From Saccharofermentans sp. (GTDB taxonomy: Bacteria; Bacillota; Clostridia; Saccharofermentanales; Saccharofermentanaceae): DNA of 52,642 nucleotides. Position 1 is the first letter of the stretch. Every line of letters begins with the position of its first letter. The position numbers and the translations under genes were made by a program. Under the pieces are notes generated by a model. The model saw nothing but the letters and a program-made list of their open reading frames with translations, did not search any database and was not told where the DNA came from. This document shows, piece after piece, positions 39,626 through 52,025 of this stretch. The stretch is from assembly GCA_024683485.1 (NCBI GenBank), contig JAIKYD010000077.1:1-52642 (forward strand). Direction: 5' to 3'.

Positions 39626-39872
39626 ATATATACCTCATTAAGTGTTTTTTTGCTTCATAATTGTAGCACATTAGACCATGATACTTTGTTGGTTCTTTGT
39701 CGGTATTTCTGTAGAGATTCAAAGGTTATTTGTAGGTTTTCGTAATATTGTGCCGTGTTTTTGTGTTTTTGTCGGAAATCTTGTATGGAAACAGCAAGGA
39801 TTCCTGCAGGATTTTTGTACTGATAATTCGATTTTCGAAAGAGTATTCTGCATATAAAAGGAGGATACTAAT

Positions 39873-41393
39873 ATGGCTTCAAGACCAAATGTTGCAAGGC
39901 TTTACTCCTGTTTCGCGACCGGAACAGACTCTACTGTGAGCACGATAGAAGTATCTATCTCGCCGGGCATACCGACTTTCTCCGTTATCGGATTATGCGA
40001 TTCATCAATCAAAGAATCTCAAGGACGTTTGATTTCAGCTTTTAAGTCTACGGGGTTCAATATGCCAAAGGGACACATAACAATAGGGATAAGTCCTGCA
40101 TATATGCGGAAGACCGGTTCAGGATTCGATCTTGCTATGGCTTTGGGAATACTGTTTGCCTCTGGCCAGTTATATCTTCCGCCTGATTCGAAGATCTATG
40201 CTGAAGGTGAACTGTCATTGGGCGGAGAGGTTAATGGCACACCCGGATCATGTATCAGGCTCAAGACCATTCGGAATATGGATTTCAATTATAAAATCAT
40301 ACCTCAAAATGAAGCCGGGAGTGCCGGTATTGCTGGATTTTCCGGGGTAGGAATACACAGTCTGTCTGATCTGTTCAGTATTTTCGACGGCAATCAATAT
40401 AAAGAAGAACGGTTTATGTTTGAGGCTGAGAGTGATGAAGATGATCATATCGATATATCAATGCTTAAGGGGCAGGAGAAAGCAAAAAGATCGTTGCTTA
40501 TAAGTGCTGCCGGTTTCCACAATATACTCCTGATGGGCAGTCCGGGCAGTGGTAAAACGATGGCAGGAAAGATACTGACCGGAATCCTGCCACGACTTGA
40601 TATGCAAGAGATGTCAGATGTTTATTCTCTTAATGAACTGGTAAAAGGTGAGGCATCAAAGATCTGTTATGACAGACCGGTAAGGATCATCGGACCGAAT
40701 ATTACTGTTGGAAAACTTGTAGGCAATTCTATCACGTTAACTCCGGGAGAGCTCGCGCTTGCAAATCACGGTGTTTTGTTTGCAGATGAACTGCCTCTGT
40801 TCAAAAGCGATGTAATTGATTTTTTAAGAGGACCCTTGGAAGAACGCAAAGTCTATCTGATGAGACGTGGAAATCTTTATTCTTTTGAAAGCAATTCAAT
40901 TTTCCTGGGTACCGGAAACCCATGCAAATGCGGAATGTTATATGAGAAAGGCATCAAGTGCAGATGTTCTGCCGCAGAGATTAGACGTTACTTATCAAAG
41001 ATAAGCGGTCCGTTTCTTGAACGGATCGATCTTTTCAGTGAGATGAGAATGGTGTCAGGTGATGATATGGCAAGTATTTATATAGATGACAGTAAAGGGG
41101 AAAGCCAGGATTACAGAATAACGGTGGAAAGATGCTGGCAGATCGCACATGAGAGATACGGAGAAAATAATCTGAACGGAACTTTCCCTGAAGGTGATTT
41201 AAGGGATTCTATGAGGATTCCTGAGAAAGTTATCAGATTTGCTTCGGATCTTTCTGAAAAAGGCTTTTTCTCTGCAAGAGGTTTTACAAGGATACTCAGG
41301 GTCGCAAGGACAATAGCTGATATCAATGAGGCTGTTGATGTATCAGAGGGAGATGTTGCTGAAGCAATCCAATATAGACTGAGGGGGTACTAG
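39873..41393 (+). CDS. comM: YifB/ComM family Mg-chelatase-like AAA+ ATPase
   Basis: 506 residues. N-terminal ChlI-like/Lon-C-like domain (about 1-170, with SPGIPTFSVIGLCDSSIKES and GSGFDLAMALGIL), then an AAA+ domain with Walker A GSPGSGKT (about 223-230) and LFADELPLF as Walker B. A C-terminal part holds a Cys cluster (GNPCKCG...KCRCS) and the FLERIDL segment. ComM is a hexameric helicase that drives branch migration during natural transformation in Gram-negatives; the Firmicute role is less tested. AAAGGAGG precedes the ATG. dprA follows after eight bases, as is common. Confidence 0.92.
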   Translation: MASRPNVARLYSCFATGTDSTVSTIEVSISPGIPTFSVIGLCDSSIKESQGRLISAFKSTGFNMPKGHITIGISPAYMRKTGSGFDLAMALGILFASGQLYLPPDSKIYAEGELSLGGEVNGTPGSCIRLKTIRNMDFNYKIIPQNEAGSAGIAGFSGVGIHSLSDLFSIFDGNQYKEERFMFEAESDEDDHIDISMLKGQEKAKRSLLISAAGFHNILLMGSPGSGKTMAGKILTGILPRLDMQEMSDVYSLNELVKGEASKICYDRPVRIIGPNITVGKLVGNSITLTPGELALANHGVLFADELPLFKSDVIDFLRGPLEERKVYLMRRGNLYSFESNSIFLGTGNPCKCGMLYEKGIKCRCSAAEIRRYLSKISGPFLERIDLFSEMRMVSGDDMASIYIDDSKGESQDYRITVERCWQIAHERYGENNLNGTFPEGDLRDSMRIPEKVIRFASDLSEKGFFSARGFTRILRVARTIADINEAVDVSEGDVAEAIQYRLRGY

Positions 41394-41401
41394 AAGCGGA
41401 T

Positions 41402-42640
41402 ATGGAAATAGAAACTAACAGGGATAAAGATTTCTTTTATTCAGCTGTAATGCTCAATACAAAAGTTAATTCCAGAGTTTTAAATGAACTGACTGAACAG
41501 AATGTCATTAACAACTATAGAGATCTGTCTGACCGTGAATTGCTTAAGATGATTATTGATAACAAATTCAAACTTGGAAAGGATACTGTTGACAGGATCA
41601 AAAACCTTTATGAGTCATATAGAGATGTCGTTAAGACGGTTTTAGGGTATAAGAAGATAGCTGATGTAAACGGGATAGAAGTGATTTCAATACTGGATAG
41701 TTGTTATCCTTATAATTGGAAGGTCCAAAACGGTATGCCCAAAGTCTTCTATTCTAAGGGTGATTTCAGTATTCTCGACAGAATGACACTTTCAGGTTCT
41801 GTGGCTGTTGTCGGTTCAAGAAATCCAAGCAAATATGCGCTTTATGCCACTGATATGTTCTGTAAAGAATTGGGCAGCAAAGGAGTAACTGTTATATCCG
41901 GAATGGCATATGGAACTGACCGTCAGGCGCATATTTCTTCAGTGTTTACAAAAGGCGGAACAATAGCTGTATTGGCTGGTGGAGCAGATAATATCTATCC
42001 AATGTCCAATAAAGATATTTATGAACAGATTTGCTGTAACGGGTTGATAGTAACCGAGATGCCTCCAGGACAGTTACCATTGAGGCAATACTTTCCATCA
42101 CGCAACAGACTGATAGCCGGGCTTTCTGACTGCACGCTTATCATGGAGGCCGGTTCTGTATCAGGAACTCTTCATACAGCTTCTTTTGCAGCCGCACAAG
42201 GTAAGGAAGTATTTGTGCTGCCCAATAATATATATTACGAGAATGCCCTTGGAGGTTTAAAACTTCTGGAAGACGGTGGAAATATCTTGCTTAATACTGA
42301 CAGTGTAATTGACAGCATAGCAAGATCTGTCATGTTCAAACGGATGGATATGGGATGTCCCGGTGAATTGTATTATCAAGAAGCTATAGAGAAAGAATAT
42401 GGGGAAAGTGCAAATATTGATGCATTAAGGGAATTATCAAGGATAAAACCGGAAGTATTGTCGGATGATAACTGGAAACTCCTTATAAAAGATTCTCTTA
42501 CTCTTAAACCTCTCTGTGCGGATGAGATCTGTACTGTTACTTCATTGCCTTTTTACCGGGTGTCAAAACTATTGACAGAACTCGAACTTAACGGTACGGT
42601 GTGTCAGGAGAAGGGAAAGTACTCGTTGACATTTGTATAA
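41402..42640 (+). CDS. dprA: DNA-processing protein DprA
   Basis: 412 residues. DprA loads RecA on incoming single-stranded DNA in natural transformation. The Rossmann-like core (about 130-345) shows VAVVGSRNPSKYAL, VISGMAYGTDRQAH, AVLAGGADNIYPMSNK, FPSRNRLIAGLSD and SGTLHTASFAAAQGKEVF. A C-terminal winged-helix part follows (about 355-412). It lies in the comM-dprA-topA run typical of Firmicutes. No other competence genes are in the window, so its presence does not prove competence. Confidence 0.95.
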   Translation: MEIETNRDKDFFYSAVMLNTKVNSRVLNELTEQNVINNYRDLSDRELLKMIIDNKFKLGKDTVDRIKNLYESYRDVVKTVLGYKKIADVNGIEVISILDSCYPYNWKVQNGMPKVFYSKGDFSILDRMTLSGSVAVVGSRNPSKYALYATDMFCKELGSKGVTVISGMAYGTDRQAHISSVFTKGGTIAVLAGGADNIYPMSNKDIYEQICCNGLIVTEMPPGQLPLRQYFPSRNRLIAGLSDCTLIMEAGSVSGTLHTASFAAAQGKEVFVLPNNIYYENALGGLKLLEDGGNILLNTDSVIDSIARSVMFKRMDMGCPGELYYQEAIEKEYGESANIDALRELSRIKPEVLSDDNWKLLIKDSLTLKPLCADEICTVTSLPFYRVSKLLTELELNGTVCQEKGKYSLTFV

Positions 42641-42680
42641 TGATGATATATTTTTAATTAAAAATATAGAGGGGTACTTC

Positions 42681-44846
42681 ATGAGCAAAAAACTGGTTAT
42701 TGTTGAGTCTCCTGCCAAGTCCAAGACGATTGGCAGATATCTTGGCAGCGATTATATCATCTCTGCTTCTTTAGGTCACATAAGGGATCTGCCTTCCGGC
42801 AATCTGGGTGTTGATGTTAAGAATAACTTCAAACCTTTATATATTACCATGAAAGGTAAGGAGAAGGTCGTTAGGGACTTGAAACTCATGGCACAGGATG
42901 CTGATGAGATACTGCTCGCAACCGACCCTGACCGCGAGGGTGAAGCAATTGCATGGCATTTGGCTAAGGTTCTTAAGATCGATCCGGATTCCAGATGCAG
43001 AATAACTTTTAATGAGATTACAAAATCTGCCGTCCAGGAAGCTATTAAGAATCCCAGAACTATTAATATGAATCTTGCAAATGCACAGCAGGCAAGAAGG
43101 ATCCTTGACAGATTAGTAGGATATGAATTGAGTCCTTTGCTTTGGAAGAAGATCCATAAAGGCCTTTCTGCAGGCCGTGTTCAGTCTGTGGCTACGAAGA
43201 TCGTTATGGACAGGGATGCCGAGATCGATGCTTTTAAGCCCGAAGAATATTGGCTTATTAAAGCACTTGTAACTCCGGGTAAAAATTCCGACAAGTTCCT
43301 TCTCGGGTATTATGGATTTGTTGGCAGTGATGGAAAGGTAAAGAAAGATGATCTTAAGTGTCTTGAAGATGCCCAGGTCGTTCTTGATGCTGTCGGAAGC
43401 GGTCCGCTGACTGTAGATTCCATTAAGAAAGGCAAGAAGGATCGCAATCCGTATCCGCCTTTTACCACTTCAACGCTGCAGCAGGAGGCTTCAAAAAGAC
43501 TTGGTTTCTCATCAAAGAAGACTATGTCCATTGCCCAGCAGCTTTACGAGGGTGTTGAGATTGCTGGCGCAGGTCAGACAGCTCTGGTTTCCTATATCAG
43601 AACAGACTCAGTCCGTATATCAGAAGAGGCAGTTGCTGCTGCCAAAGACATCATTAAAGAACGTTTCGGAAGCGAATACTGTTCACCATACAAGAGAGAG
43701 TACAAGAATAAGAATTCCGCGCAGGATGCTCATGAGGCTATTAGACCAACACATTTTGATCTTGATCCCAGACAGATCAGATCTTCGTTAACGAATGATC
43801 AATATAAGCTTTATCAGCTTATATGGGACAGATTCCTTGCGACACAGATGGCTGCTTGCAAACTTGATACAGTTACATGTCAGGCATCATGCCACGGAAG
43901 GATATTCAGAGCAGTCGGAGAGACAGTTACTTTTAAGGGATTCCTTGTTCTGTACGATGATATTGCTGAGGATTCAACTAAGAATGATGATCAGGACGGC
44001 AAGGCAACCATCCCACCTCTTGAAGACGGGATGAAGCTTGAACTCATTGATCTTAAATCATTGCAGAAGTTCACATTGCCGCCTCCGCACTATACTGAAG
44101 CCACACTGATCAAGGCACTTGAAGAGTACGGAATCGGCAGACCGTCTACTTATGCTCCGACAATATCCACGATACTTGACAGAAAGTATATTGAGAAGAA
44201 TGGCAAACTCCTTCAGATTACTGATCTCGGCAAGATAGTTACCAATATGCTCTCTGAGAATTTCAGCGAGATCGTTGACCTTTCATTTACTGCTGACATG
44301 GAGACTAAACTCGATGAGGTAGAGGAAGGAAAGGAAGAATGGGAACATGTTCTCGATGAATTCTATCCTGAATTCAACTCTCAGGTTAAAGCCGCTCAGG
44401 AGTCGATTGATAAGATTACTTTTGAGCCGGAGAAGACAGGGGAGATGTGTCCCCAGTGCGGAAGTGAACTTGTTTATAAAGAAGGAAGATATGGTAAGTT
44501 TATTGCCTGCTCCAATTTTCCTGAATGTAATTATACAAAGAATATAGTTGTATATGCCAAGGGTACGTGTCCAAAGTGCGGTTCGGGACTTCTTGTACAC
44601 AAGTCAAAGAAGTATAGGAATAAATCATTCTATACCTGTGACAAGCAGGGAAGTGATCCTAACTGTGACTTTATTTCCTGGGATCTTCCTATAGACGGAA
44701 AAGTATGCCCTGAATGCGGAGCTTATATGGTATTGAAGCATTTTGGGAAGAAAGCTTATCCGAGATGTTCGAATAAAGATTGTGTAAGCAATATCAGAAA
44801 GAGCAGAAAGTCTTCCGGCAGCAAGAAGAACGAAGATGAAGAATGA
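42681..44846 (+). CDS. topA: DNA topoisomerase I
   Basis: ATG 42681 is chosen, with GAGGGG just upstream and the protein starting [22 protein letters not shown]; the in-frame ATG at 42633 overlaps dprA and adds a non-conserved lead. 721 residues. Type IA topoisomerase relaxing negative supercoils. Toprim domain with [15 protein letters not shown], active-site Tyr305 in [11 protein letters not shown], and a C-terminal tail of three four-Cys zinc ribbons (CPQCG...CSNFPEC, CPKCG...C, CPECG...CSNKDC) that bind single-stranded DNA. It overlaps the start of trmFO by 11 bases. Confidence 0.96.
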   Translation: MSKKLVIVESPAKSKTIGRYLGSDYIISASLGHIRDLPSGNLGVDVKNNFKPLYITMKGKEKVVRDLKLMAQDADEILLATDPDREGEAIAWHLAKVLKIDPDSRCRITFNEITKSAVQEAIKNPRTINMNLANAQQARRILDRLVGYELSPLLWKKIHKGLSAGRVQSVATKIVMDRDAEIDAFKPEEYWLIKALVTPGKNSDKFLLGYYGFVGSDGKVKKDDLKCLEDAQVVLDAVGSGPLTVDSIKKGKKDRNPYPPFTTSTLQQEASKRLGFSSKKTMSIAQQLYEGVEIAGAGQTALVSYIRTDSVRISEEAVAAAKDIIKERFGSEYCSPYKREYKNKNSAQDAHEAIRPTHFDLDPRQIRSSLTNDQYKLYQLIWDRFLATQMAACKLDTVTCQASCHGRIFRAVGETVTFKGFLVLYDDIAEDSTKNDDQDGKATIPPLEDGMKLELIDLKSLQKFTLPPPHYTEATLIKALEEYGIGRPSTYAPTISTILDRKYIEKNGKLLQITDLGKIVTNMLSENFSEIVDLSFTADMETKLDEVEEGKEEWEHVLDEFYPEFNSQVKAAQESIDKITFEPEKTGEMCPQCGSELVYKEGRYGKFIACSNFPECNYTKNIVVYAKGTCPKCGSGLLVHKSKKYRNKSFYTCDKQGSDPNCDFISWDLPIDGKVCPECGAYMVLKHFGKKAYPRCSNKDCVSNIRKSRKSSGSKKNEDEE

Positions 44847-46182
44847 TCCTTTAGTAACAATAATCGGAGCCGGCCTTGCCGGTTCTGAAGCTGCTTATAT
44901 CTGTGCCCGTGCAGGTGTTCATGTCAGGCTTTATGAGATGAAGCCTGTAAAGTTCAGCCCTGCACATCATTCGGAGAATTTTGCCGAGCTTGTTTGCAGC
45001 AATTCATTAAGGGCTGCGGCAAGAGAGAATGCTATTGGTCTTCTTAAAGAGGAACTCAGACATTTGGGTTCACTGATTATGGAAGCTGCTGATAAAAGTG
45101 CTATTCCTGCGGGAGGTGCTCTGGCTGTCGACAGGGATGAGTTCTCCGGATATATAACCGAAGTTATAAAGAATAATCCTTATATTGAGGTTATTCATGA
45201 TGAGGTGAAGAAGATCCCTGAGGAAGGTATTGTTATAGTTGCTACAGGTCCTCTTACAGAAGGTGATCTCTATGATGATATCCTGAGAGTTACCGGAGAT
45301 ACCTCTGGTCTGCATTTTTTCGACAGTGCGGCACCTATTGTAACAGGCGAATCTATTGATATGACCAAGGCTTTCAGAGCATCGAGATATGGCAAAGGCG
45401 GGGATGATTACATTAATTGTCCGATGACCAAGGATGAGTATCTTGCCTTCCGCGAGGAACTTGTAAATGCAGAGAGGGCAGAGGTCAAGAACTTCGACAG
45501 GGAAATTGTTTTTGAAGGCTGCATGCCAATTGAGGTAATGGCTCAAAGAGGTGTTGATACAATTAGGTTTGGGCCTCTTAAAGGTGTCGGATTGATAGAT
45601 CCAGCAACAGGGAAAGAACCGTATGCCAATCTTCAGCTAAGACAGGATGACCGTGCCAGTACAATGTATAACCTTGTGGGGTTTCAGACCAGACTTAAAT
45701 GGCCTGAACAAAAAAGGGTATTCGGTATGATCCCTGGACTCGAGAAAGCCGAATACTGCAGATACGGTGTCATGCATCGTAATACATATCTTAATTCTCC
45801 TCTTTATCTTTCATCACATTACAGTCTGAGGGAGAAACCTGATGTTTTCTTTGCAGGGCAGATTACTGGTGTTGAGGGTTATATTGAATCCACAGCTTCC
45901 GGTTTTATGGCTGGATTCTATGCTGCTCAGAGAGTTTTGGGTATTGAGCCTTCGTATTCGCCTGACCCCTGTACTGTTATCGGTTCAATGGCTTTGTATG
46001 TCTCTGATCCAAACATAAAGAAGTTCCAGCCTATGAATGCGAATTTCGGTATTGTAAGTCCGATCGAAGGAAGATTTAAAGGCAAGACAGGGAAGAAAGA
46101 CAAGAATAATGCTATTGCTGACAGAAGCCTTGAACATCTGAAGATCTTTGAGGACAGTGTCAGAAAACTTACTTCGATATAA
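44836..46182 (+). CDS. trmFO: tRNA m5U54 methyltransferase, folate/FAD-dependent
   Basis: 448 residues. TrmFO uses methylenetetrahydrofolate and FADH2 to make ribothymidine at position 54 of tRNA. FAD-binding [10 protein letters not shown] at the N-terminus, then [30 protein letters not shown] with the conserved Cys, NCPMTKDEY, and [22 protein letters not shown] near the C-terminus. The topA-trmFO order and overlap are typical for Firmicutes. The preceding topA end supplies the ribosome binding site. Confidence 0.96.
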   Translation: MKNDPLVTIIGAGLAGSEAAYICARAGVHVRLYEMKPVKFSPAHHSENFAELVCSNSLRAAARENAIGLLKEELRHLGSLIMEAADKSAIPAGGALAVDRDEFSGYITEVIKNNPYIEVIHDEVKKIPEEGIVIVATGPLTEGDLYDDILRVTGDTSGLHFFDSAAPIVTGESIDMTKAFRASRYGKGGDDYINCPMTKDEYLAFREELVNAERAEVKNFDREIVFEGCMPIEVMAQRGVDTIRFGPLKGVGLIDPATGKEPYANLQLRQDDRASTMYNLVGFQTRLKWPEQKRVFGMIPGLEKAEYCRYGVMHRNTYLNSPLYLSSHYSLREKPDVFFAGQITGVEGYIESTASGFMAGFYAAQRVLGIEPSYSPDPCTVIGSMALYVSDPNIKKFQPMNANFGIVSPIEGRFKGKTGKKDKNNAIADRSLEHLKIFEDSVRKLTSI

Positions 46183-46190
46183 CCGCTTTT

Positions 46191-47063
46191 ATGGCTCCTG
46201 ATAAGTCAACTGATGATATTGAAACTTTGAATAAAGAACCAGGTACTGTTGCCAGGTTCTTTATTTCCGGTTGGTCTAATATAGTCAGAATGATGGCTTC
46301 AAATGCTTTGTTCATCATATTCAATATACCGGCACTCATTTTTGCAGGCTTTATGTCTATGCAGTTTGTTCCGTGGTTAGCACCTTTTTTCATAGATGTT
46401 GATTCATATATCGATCCTGTCACCGGTAATGATGATGCGGTCATTCAATTGTATTTTCTTCTGGTCCTGTTTTTGATGATGTTGCTTGTATCAAGTGCTC
46501 TAATTTGCATCGGGCCGTTTCAGACAGGCTTTGCCCAGGTTTATAAAGACATCAGAAATAATACTTCAGTATCTTTCTTCACGAGTTTTAAAACTGGAAT
46601 TAAGACAGGGTGGAAGAAAGGAATAGTCTCGATGATTATTGGCATCGTTATTACTCCGGTATTGTTACTTGCTGCCGGCTTCTATCTGAATTTCCATTCA
46701 ACTGTTGGAACAATAATAGGTGTTGTTTTTATTGTTCTCTTCTTTATGTTTATCCTGATCCAGAACTTTGTTTATACACTTGTTGTTTCAACTGATCTGA
46801 AACTCGGAAAGATATATAAAAATGCGATTCTGTTTCTTTTTATAAAACTCCTTCCCGGTATCGGAGCGGCTTTGGTAGTATTGGTGTTTTATATTCTCAT
46901 GCCATTTTTGCTTCTTTTGTCTGCGTCTTATCTTACACTCGGGATATTTATGTTTTTATATTCTTTCCTTGTTGTTTCCTGGGGTCAGTATTTCCTGTCC
47001 TATTACACCGGATACTTGATCGACAGATATGTTGCTGTGAATACAGATAATAAAGATTTGTAA
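46191..47063 (+). CDS. Membrane protein resembling DUF624/YesL family
   Basis: 290 residues with about six hydrophobic segments. The stretch GPFQTGFAQVYKDIRNNT followed by SFKTGIKTGWKKG resembles the conserved loop of DUF624 (YesL-like) proteins, which often accompany sugar transporters in Firmicutes, but no sugar genes are here. Function unknown. It starts eight bases after trmFO and is probably co-transcribed with it. I assign the family from the loop pattern only. Confidence 0.65.
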   Translation: MAPDKSTDDIETLNKEPGTVARFFISGWSNIVRMMASNALFIIFNIPALIFAGFMSMQFVPWLAPFFIDVDSYIDPVTGNDDAVIQLYFLLVLFLMMLLVSSALICIGPFQTGFAQVYKDIRNNTSVSFFTSFKTGIKTGWKKGIVSMIIGIVITPVLLLAAGFYLNFHSTVGTIIGVVFIVLFFMFILIQNFVYTLVVSTDLKLGKIYKNAILFLFIKLLPGIGAALVVLVFYILMPFLLLLSASYLTLGIFMFLYSFLVVSWGQYFLSYYTGYLIDRYVAVNTDNKDL

Positions 47064-47133
47064 TATTTCCCGGTTTTGTGAGTTAAAATAAGAAGGAGAG
47101 TATACAGTCAGGGCAGAACCGGAAGAGTAAGCG

Positions 47134-48030
47134 ATGTTTGATTACAGCCTTCTTTCAGATGAAACTATTCGTGCGATCATCATTGCATTGGTGTTGTTTT
47201 TTGTTGCCTTTATTTCATTTATGATCATTGCCCTTTATGCATTGATTAAATACACCGTATATTCCAATAAGCATAAAGAAAAGCTTAAGCTTATATGTGA
47301 TGTGGCATATTTTCATGAACGCGGAAAGCGTGAGGACCAGGAGGATTCAATCTACATATCTCCGATGGATAAGATCGAGGAATCCGGTTTTGTGGCTGCA
47401 TGCTCTGACGGAATGGGCGGACTGCTTAACGGTGAAGTCGTCTCAAAGTATGTAACTGATTCACTTCAGGAGAATTTCCCTTATAAGTTTGATGCCCAGG
47501 AAGAGAACAGGAAGATGATTACTGAAATCTCGAATAAAGTATATGAGCAGTACCATCTTGGTGCAGGTGCTACTCTCGTGATGGTGCATATTTTCGATGA
47601 TTATATGAACTTCTACAGCCTGGGTGACAGTAATATCATATTAATCCGTAACGGAAGGGCCACTTTGCTCAATCACAAGCAGAATTATGTTACGCTTATG
47701 ATCAGGAAGATTGCCGAGGGGGGACTTGATACCGTTGATGCATACAGGGACACAAGAGCTAAGGGCCTCATAGATTTTGTCGGAAACCTTAATTGTAATG
47801 TCCAGATGACATCCAGGCCTTTAAGACTTATTGAGAATGACATTGTTATTGTAAGTTCGGACGGCGTCACTGATTCAATGCCCCTTAACAGGATCGTGAA
47901 TCATATTCATTTCGATCAGAATGCGACAGGAATAGCCAGAATGATAAAGTATGGTGTCAAGTCAAGGAAGAATCCGAGGCAGGATAACTACTCGGCAATA
48001 GTTATAAAGATGAAGAGGAACTTCGTTTGA
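47134..48030 (+). CDS. Membrane-anchored PP2C-family serine/threonine phosphatase
   Basis: 298 residues with one N-terminal membrane segment (about 10-40) and a cytosolic PP2C (PPM) domain. Metal-site and fold motifs in order: KREDQEDSIYI, ACSDGMGGLLNGE, GAGATLVMVHIF, YSLGDSNIILIRNG, IVSSDGVTDSM and PRQDNYSAIVIKM, so the metal-binding aspartates are present. PPM phosphatases reverse Hanks-type kinase phosphorylation; no kinase gene is in the window. The only nearby ribosome-site candidates are GGAAGAG and a distant AAGGAG. Its stop overlaps the start of the next gene, which appears to be a related degenerate domain. Confidence 0.88.
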   Translation: MFDYSLLSDETIRAIIIALVLFFVAFISFMIIALYALIKYTVYSNKHKEKLKLICDVAYFHERGKREDQEDSIYISPMDKIEESGFVAACSDGMGGLLNGEVVSKYVTDSLQENFPYKFDAQEENRKMITEISNKVYEQYHLGAGATLVMVHIFDDYMNFYSLGDSNIILIRNGRATLLNHKQNYVTLMIRKIAEGGLDTVDAYRDTRAKGLIDFVGNLNCNVQMTSRPLRLIENDIVIVSSDGVTDSMPLNRIVNHIHFDQNATGIARMIKYGVKSRKNPRQDNYSAIVIKMKRNFV

Positions 48031-48566
48031 TCGAATATTATACATTTAAGCACAGAGGAGATGCCTTGGAATATAAGGATGAAGTCTTTTTAAGACTTGT
48101 TCCGAATCTTACTGTGGCTTTGTTTGACGGCAATAAGCTTGATTCACCAAAGAGCCAGTCTTTGCTTTTCTCGGAGATCCTGAGCAGTGATGTCGGCAAC
48201 AAGAGCTTTGAATTCCTGAACAAGGACTTTGATGTTTATCTGGACAAAGAATCGGAATATCTTATTCTCCGTGTTCAGCAAAAAGGTATCGAATGTATGA
48301 GAAAGGGCGATGTATGTGCCAAGATCGTAAGGCAGGGCCAGATAAGCCTGTTGCCGAACGGGTATTTCGGTCTGTCATCTGATGACAGAATACTGTGTGC
48401 CACTTCTAACTTTTATAAATATCTGAGTGAAGAAGGAATACTTGCTGATGCTCTGGTTGCGGAATCCTGCAGTGACTGGATGCATATGTTAGTCAGGCGC
48501 ATATCCGACCAGACGCAGCTAAAGTGCGGCAATCTTTCTGCTGTAACACTTAAATTGAATGCCTGA
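48027..48566 (+). CDS. Putative degenerate PP2C-fold protein (pseudophosphatase)
   Basis: 179 residues from TTG 48027, overlapping the preceding stop (TTGA). No family is obvious at first sight, but the segment GIECMRKGDVCAKIVRQGQI lines up with YMNFYSLGDSNIILIRNGRA of the upstream phosphatase, and the end KCGNLSAVTLKL lines up with RQDNYSAIVIKM. An FDG motif (ALFDGNK) matches the first metal Asp, while the later metal aspartates are replaced (ATSN for SSDG; CGN for QDN). I infer a PP2C fold without catalysis, perhaps a regulatory partner of the phosphatase. It could also be a divergent unrelated fold. Confidence 0.6.
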   Translation: MIEYYTFKHRGDALEYKDEVFLRLVPNLTVALFDGNKLDSPKSQSLLFSEILSSDVGNKSFEFLNKDFDVYLDKESEYLILRVQQKGIECMRKGDVCAKIVRQGQISLLPNGYFGLSSDDRILCATSNFYKYLSEEGILADALVAESCSDWMHMLVRRISDQTQLKCGNLSAVTLKLNA

Positions 48567-50724
<2,158 letters not shown>

Positions 50725-50862
50725 GATTTACGGCCTTCCCGAAAATAATATCGAATGAAGTTTATCACAATATCACAGAAAAAGAATTGAGATATACTTA
50801 ACAAATAATGTTTGAAAATGCATTAAATACTGACCGTATTTGATATAGCAAACCCTTTTGTC

Positions 50863-50890
50863 TTGTTAAAATCTCAGTATTGTTTATATT
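50863..50890 (+). promoter_or_regulatory. Possible sigma-A promoter of the epimerase-like gene
   Basis: TTGTTA (50863-50868) and TATATT (50885-50890) are separated by 16 bases, 25 bases before the gene's start and just ahead of its AAGGAGG site. The match to consensus is moderate and the leader would be short. Confidence 0.35.
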
Positions 50891-50915
50891 TCCTTGCAAT
50901 TGAAGGAGGATCACT

Positions 50916-51938
50916 ATGAAAGCTTTATTTGTCGGCGGAACCGGAACTATCAGCTGTGCTATCGTTAGAAGGCTTGCAGAAGACAAAGAGTGGGAAGTCT
51001 GGCTGATCAACCGCGGTAACAGAAAAGATACAGTTCCAGATAATGTGCATCAGATTATTTGTGATATCAACGATGAAGATGCTGTTTTAAGAGAGATTGG
51101 AAATATGGTTTTCGATGTCATCGGAGAATTCATAGGATTCCATGTGGAAGATGTTGAGCGTGATTACAGGCTCTTCAAAGGCAGAACAAAGCAATATATC
51201 TACATAAGTTCTGCATCTGCATATAATAAACCTGCCGCAAGTTATGTGATCACAGAAGGAACTGCTCTTGCTAATCCTTATTGGCAGTATTCAAGAGACA
51301 AGATAGCCTGCGAGAATTATCTTATGGAAAGATACAGGGAAGACAGTTTCCCGGTTACTATTGTCAGGCCAAGCCACACTTATGACGAGAGAAGCATTCC
51401 TCTTGGTGTTCACGGCAAAAAAGGTTCATGGCAGGTCGTAAAGCGCATGATCGAAGGAAAGCCTGTTATTATCCATGGTGACGGTGAATCTCTCTGGACA
51501 CTTACTTTCAATACGGATTTTGCAGTCGGTTACACGGCTCTTATGGGCAACCGTCATGCTATAGGTGAAGCTTTCCAGATTACCGGAGATGAGACACTTA
51601 CATGGAACCAGATATATCAGACCATTGCGGATGCTTTAGGTGTTGAACTTAACGCATATCATGTTTCTTCCGAATTCCTGACAGCCTGCGGTGAGAAACA
51701 GGGTTATGACTTTGAAGGAAGCCTTACGGGGGATAAAGCCGTATCGGTTGTTTTCGATAATTCGAAAATAAAGAGGATCGCACCTGATATGAAGACAAAA
51801 GTACCGTTCAGCAGAGGTGTCAGGATCGCTTTGAAATATATCCTTGATCATAAAGAGTGCAGGATTGAGGATCCTGAATTCGACAGATGGTGTGATAAAG
51901 TTATAGAAACTCTCGAGATTGCCAAGACTTCAATTTGA
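50916..51938 (+). CDS. NAD(P)-dependent epimerase/dehydratase-family protein (extended SDR)
   Basis: 340 residues. N-terminal nucleotide-binding GGTGTIS (about 7-13) and an active-site YSRDK (YxxxK) after YISSASAY, the extended short-chain dehydrogenase pattern. IVRPSHTYDER and a C-terminal substrate part with FQITGDETLTWNQIY follow, as in sugar-nucleotide epimerase-like proteins and the plant chloroplast CSP41-like group. The usual Gly-x-x-Gly-x-x-Gly is slightly altered (GGTGTIS). Substrate unknown. AAGGAGG lies before ATG 50916. Neighbours give no pathway clue. Confidence 0.82.
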   Translation: MKALFVGGTGTISCAIVRRLAEDKEWEVWLINRGNRKDTVPDNVHQIICDINDEDAVLREIGNMVFDVIGEFIGFHVEDVERDYRLFKGRTKQYIYISSASAYNKPAASYVITEGTALANPYWQYSRDKIACENYLMERYREDSFPVTIVRPSHTYDERSIPLGVHGKKGSWQVVKRMIEGKPVIIHGDGESLWTLTFNTDFAVGYTALMGNRHAIGEAFQITGDETLTWNQIYQTIADALGVELNAYHVSSEFLTACGEKQGYDFEGSLTGDKAVSVVFDNSKIKRIAPDMKTKVPFSRGVRIALKYILDHKECRIEDPEFDRWCDKVIETLEIAKTSI

Positions 51939-52025
51939 TGTTATTACTATTGTTTTAATATGTTTTTGTGCATTTTTCAGGTTTTTGTTGTAAAATGAAT
52001 TAGTTTTTTTGAAGGGAGACTTATT

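Noticed and set aside
50725..50915. preQ1 riboswitch before queA
   Set aside because: I looked for the small H-type pseudoknot motif in the divergent region and did not see a convincing match.
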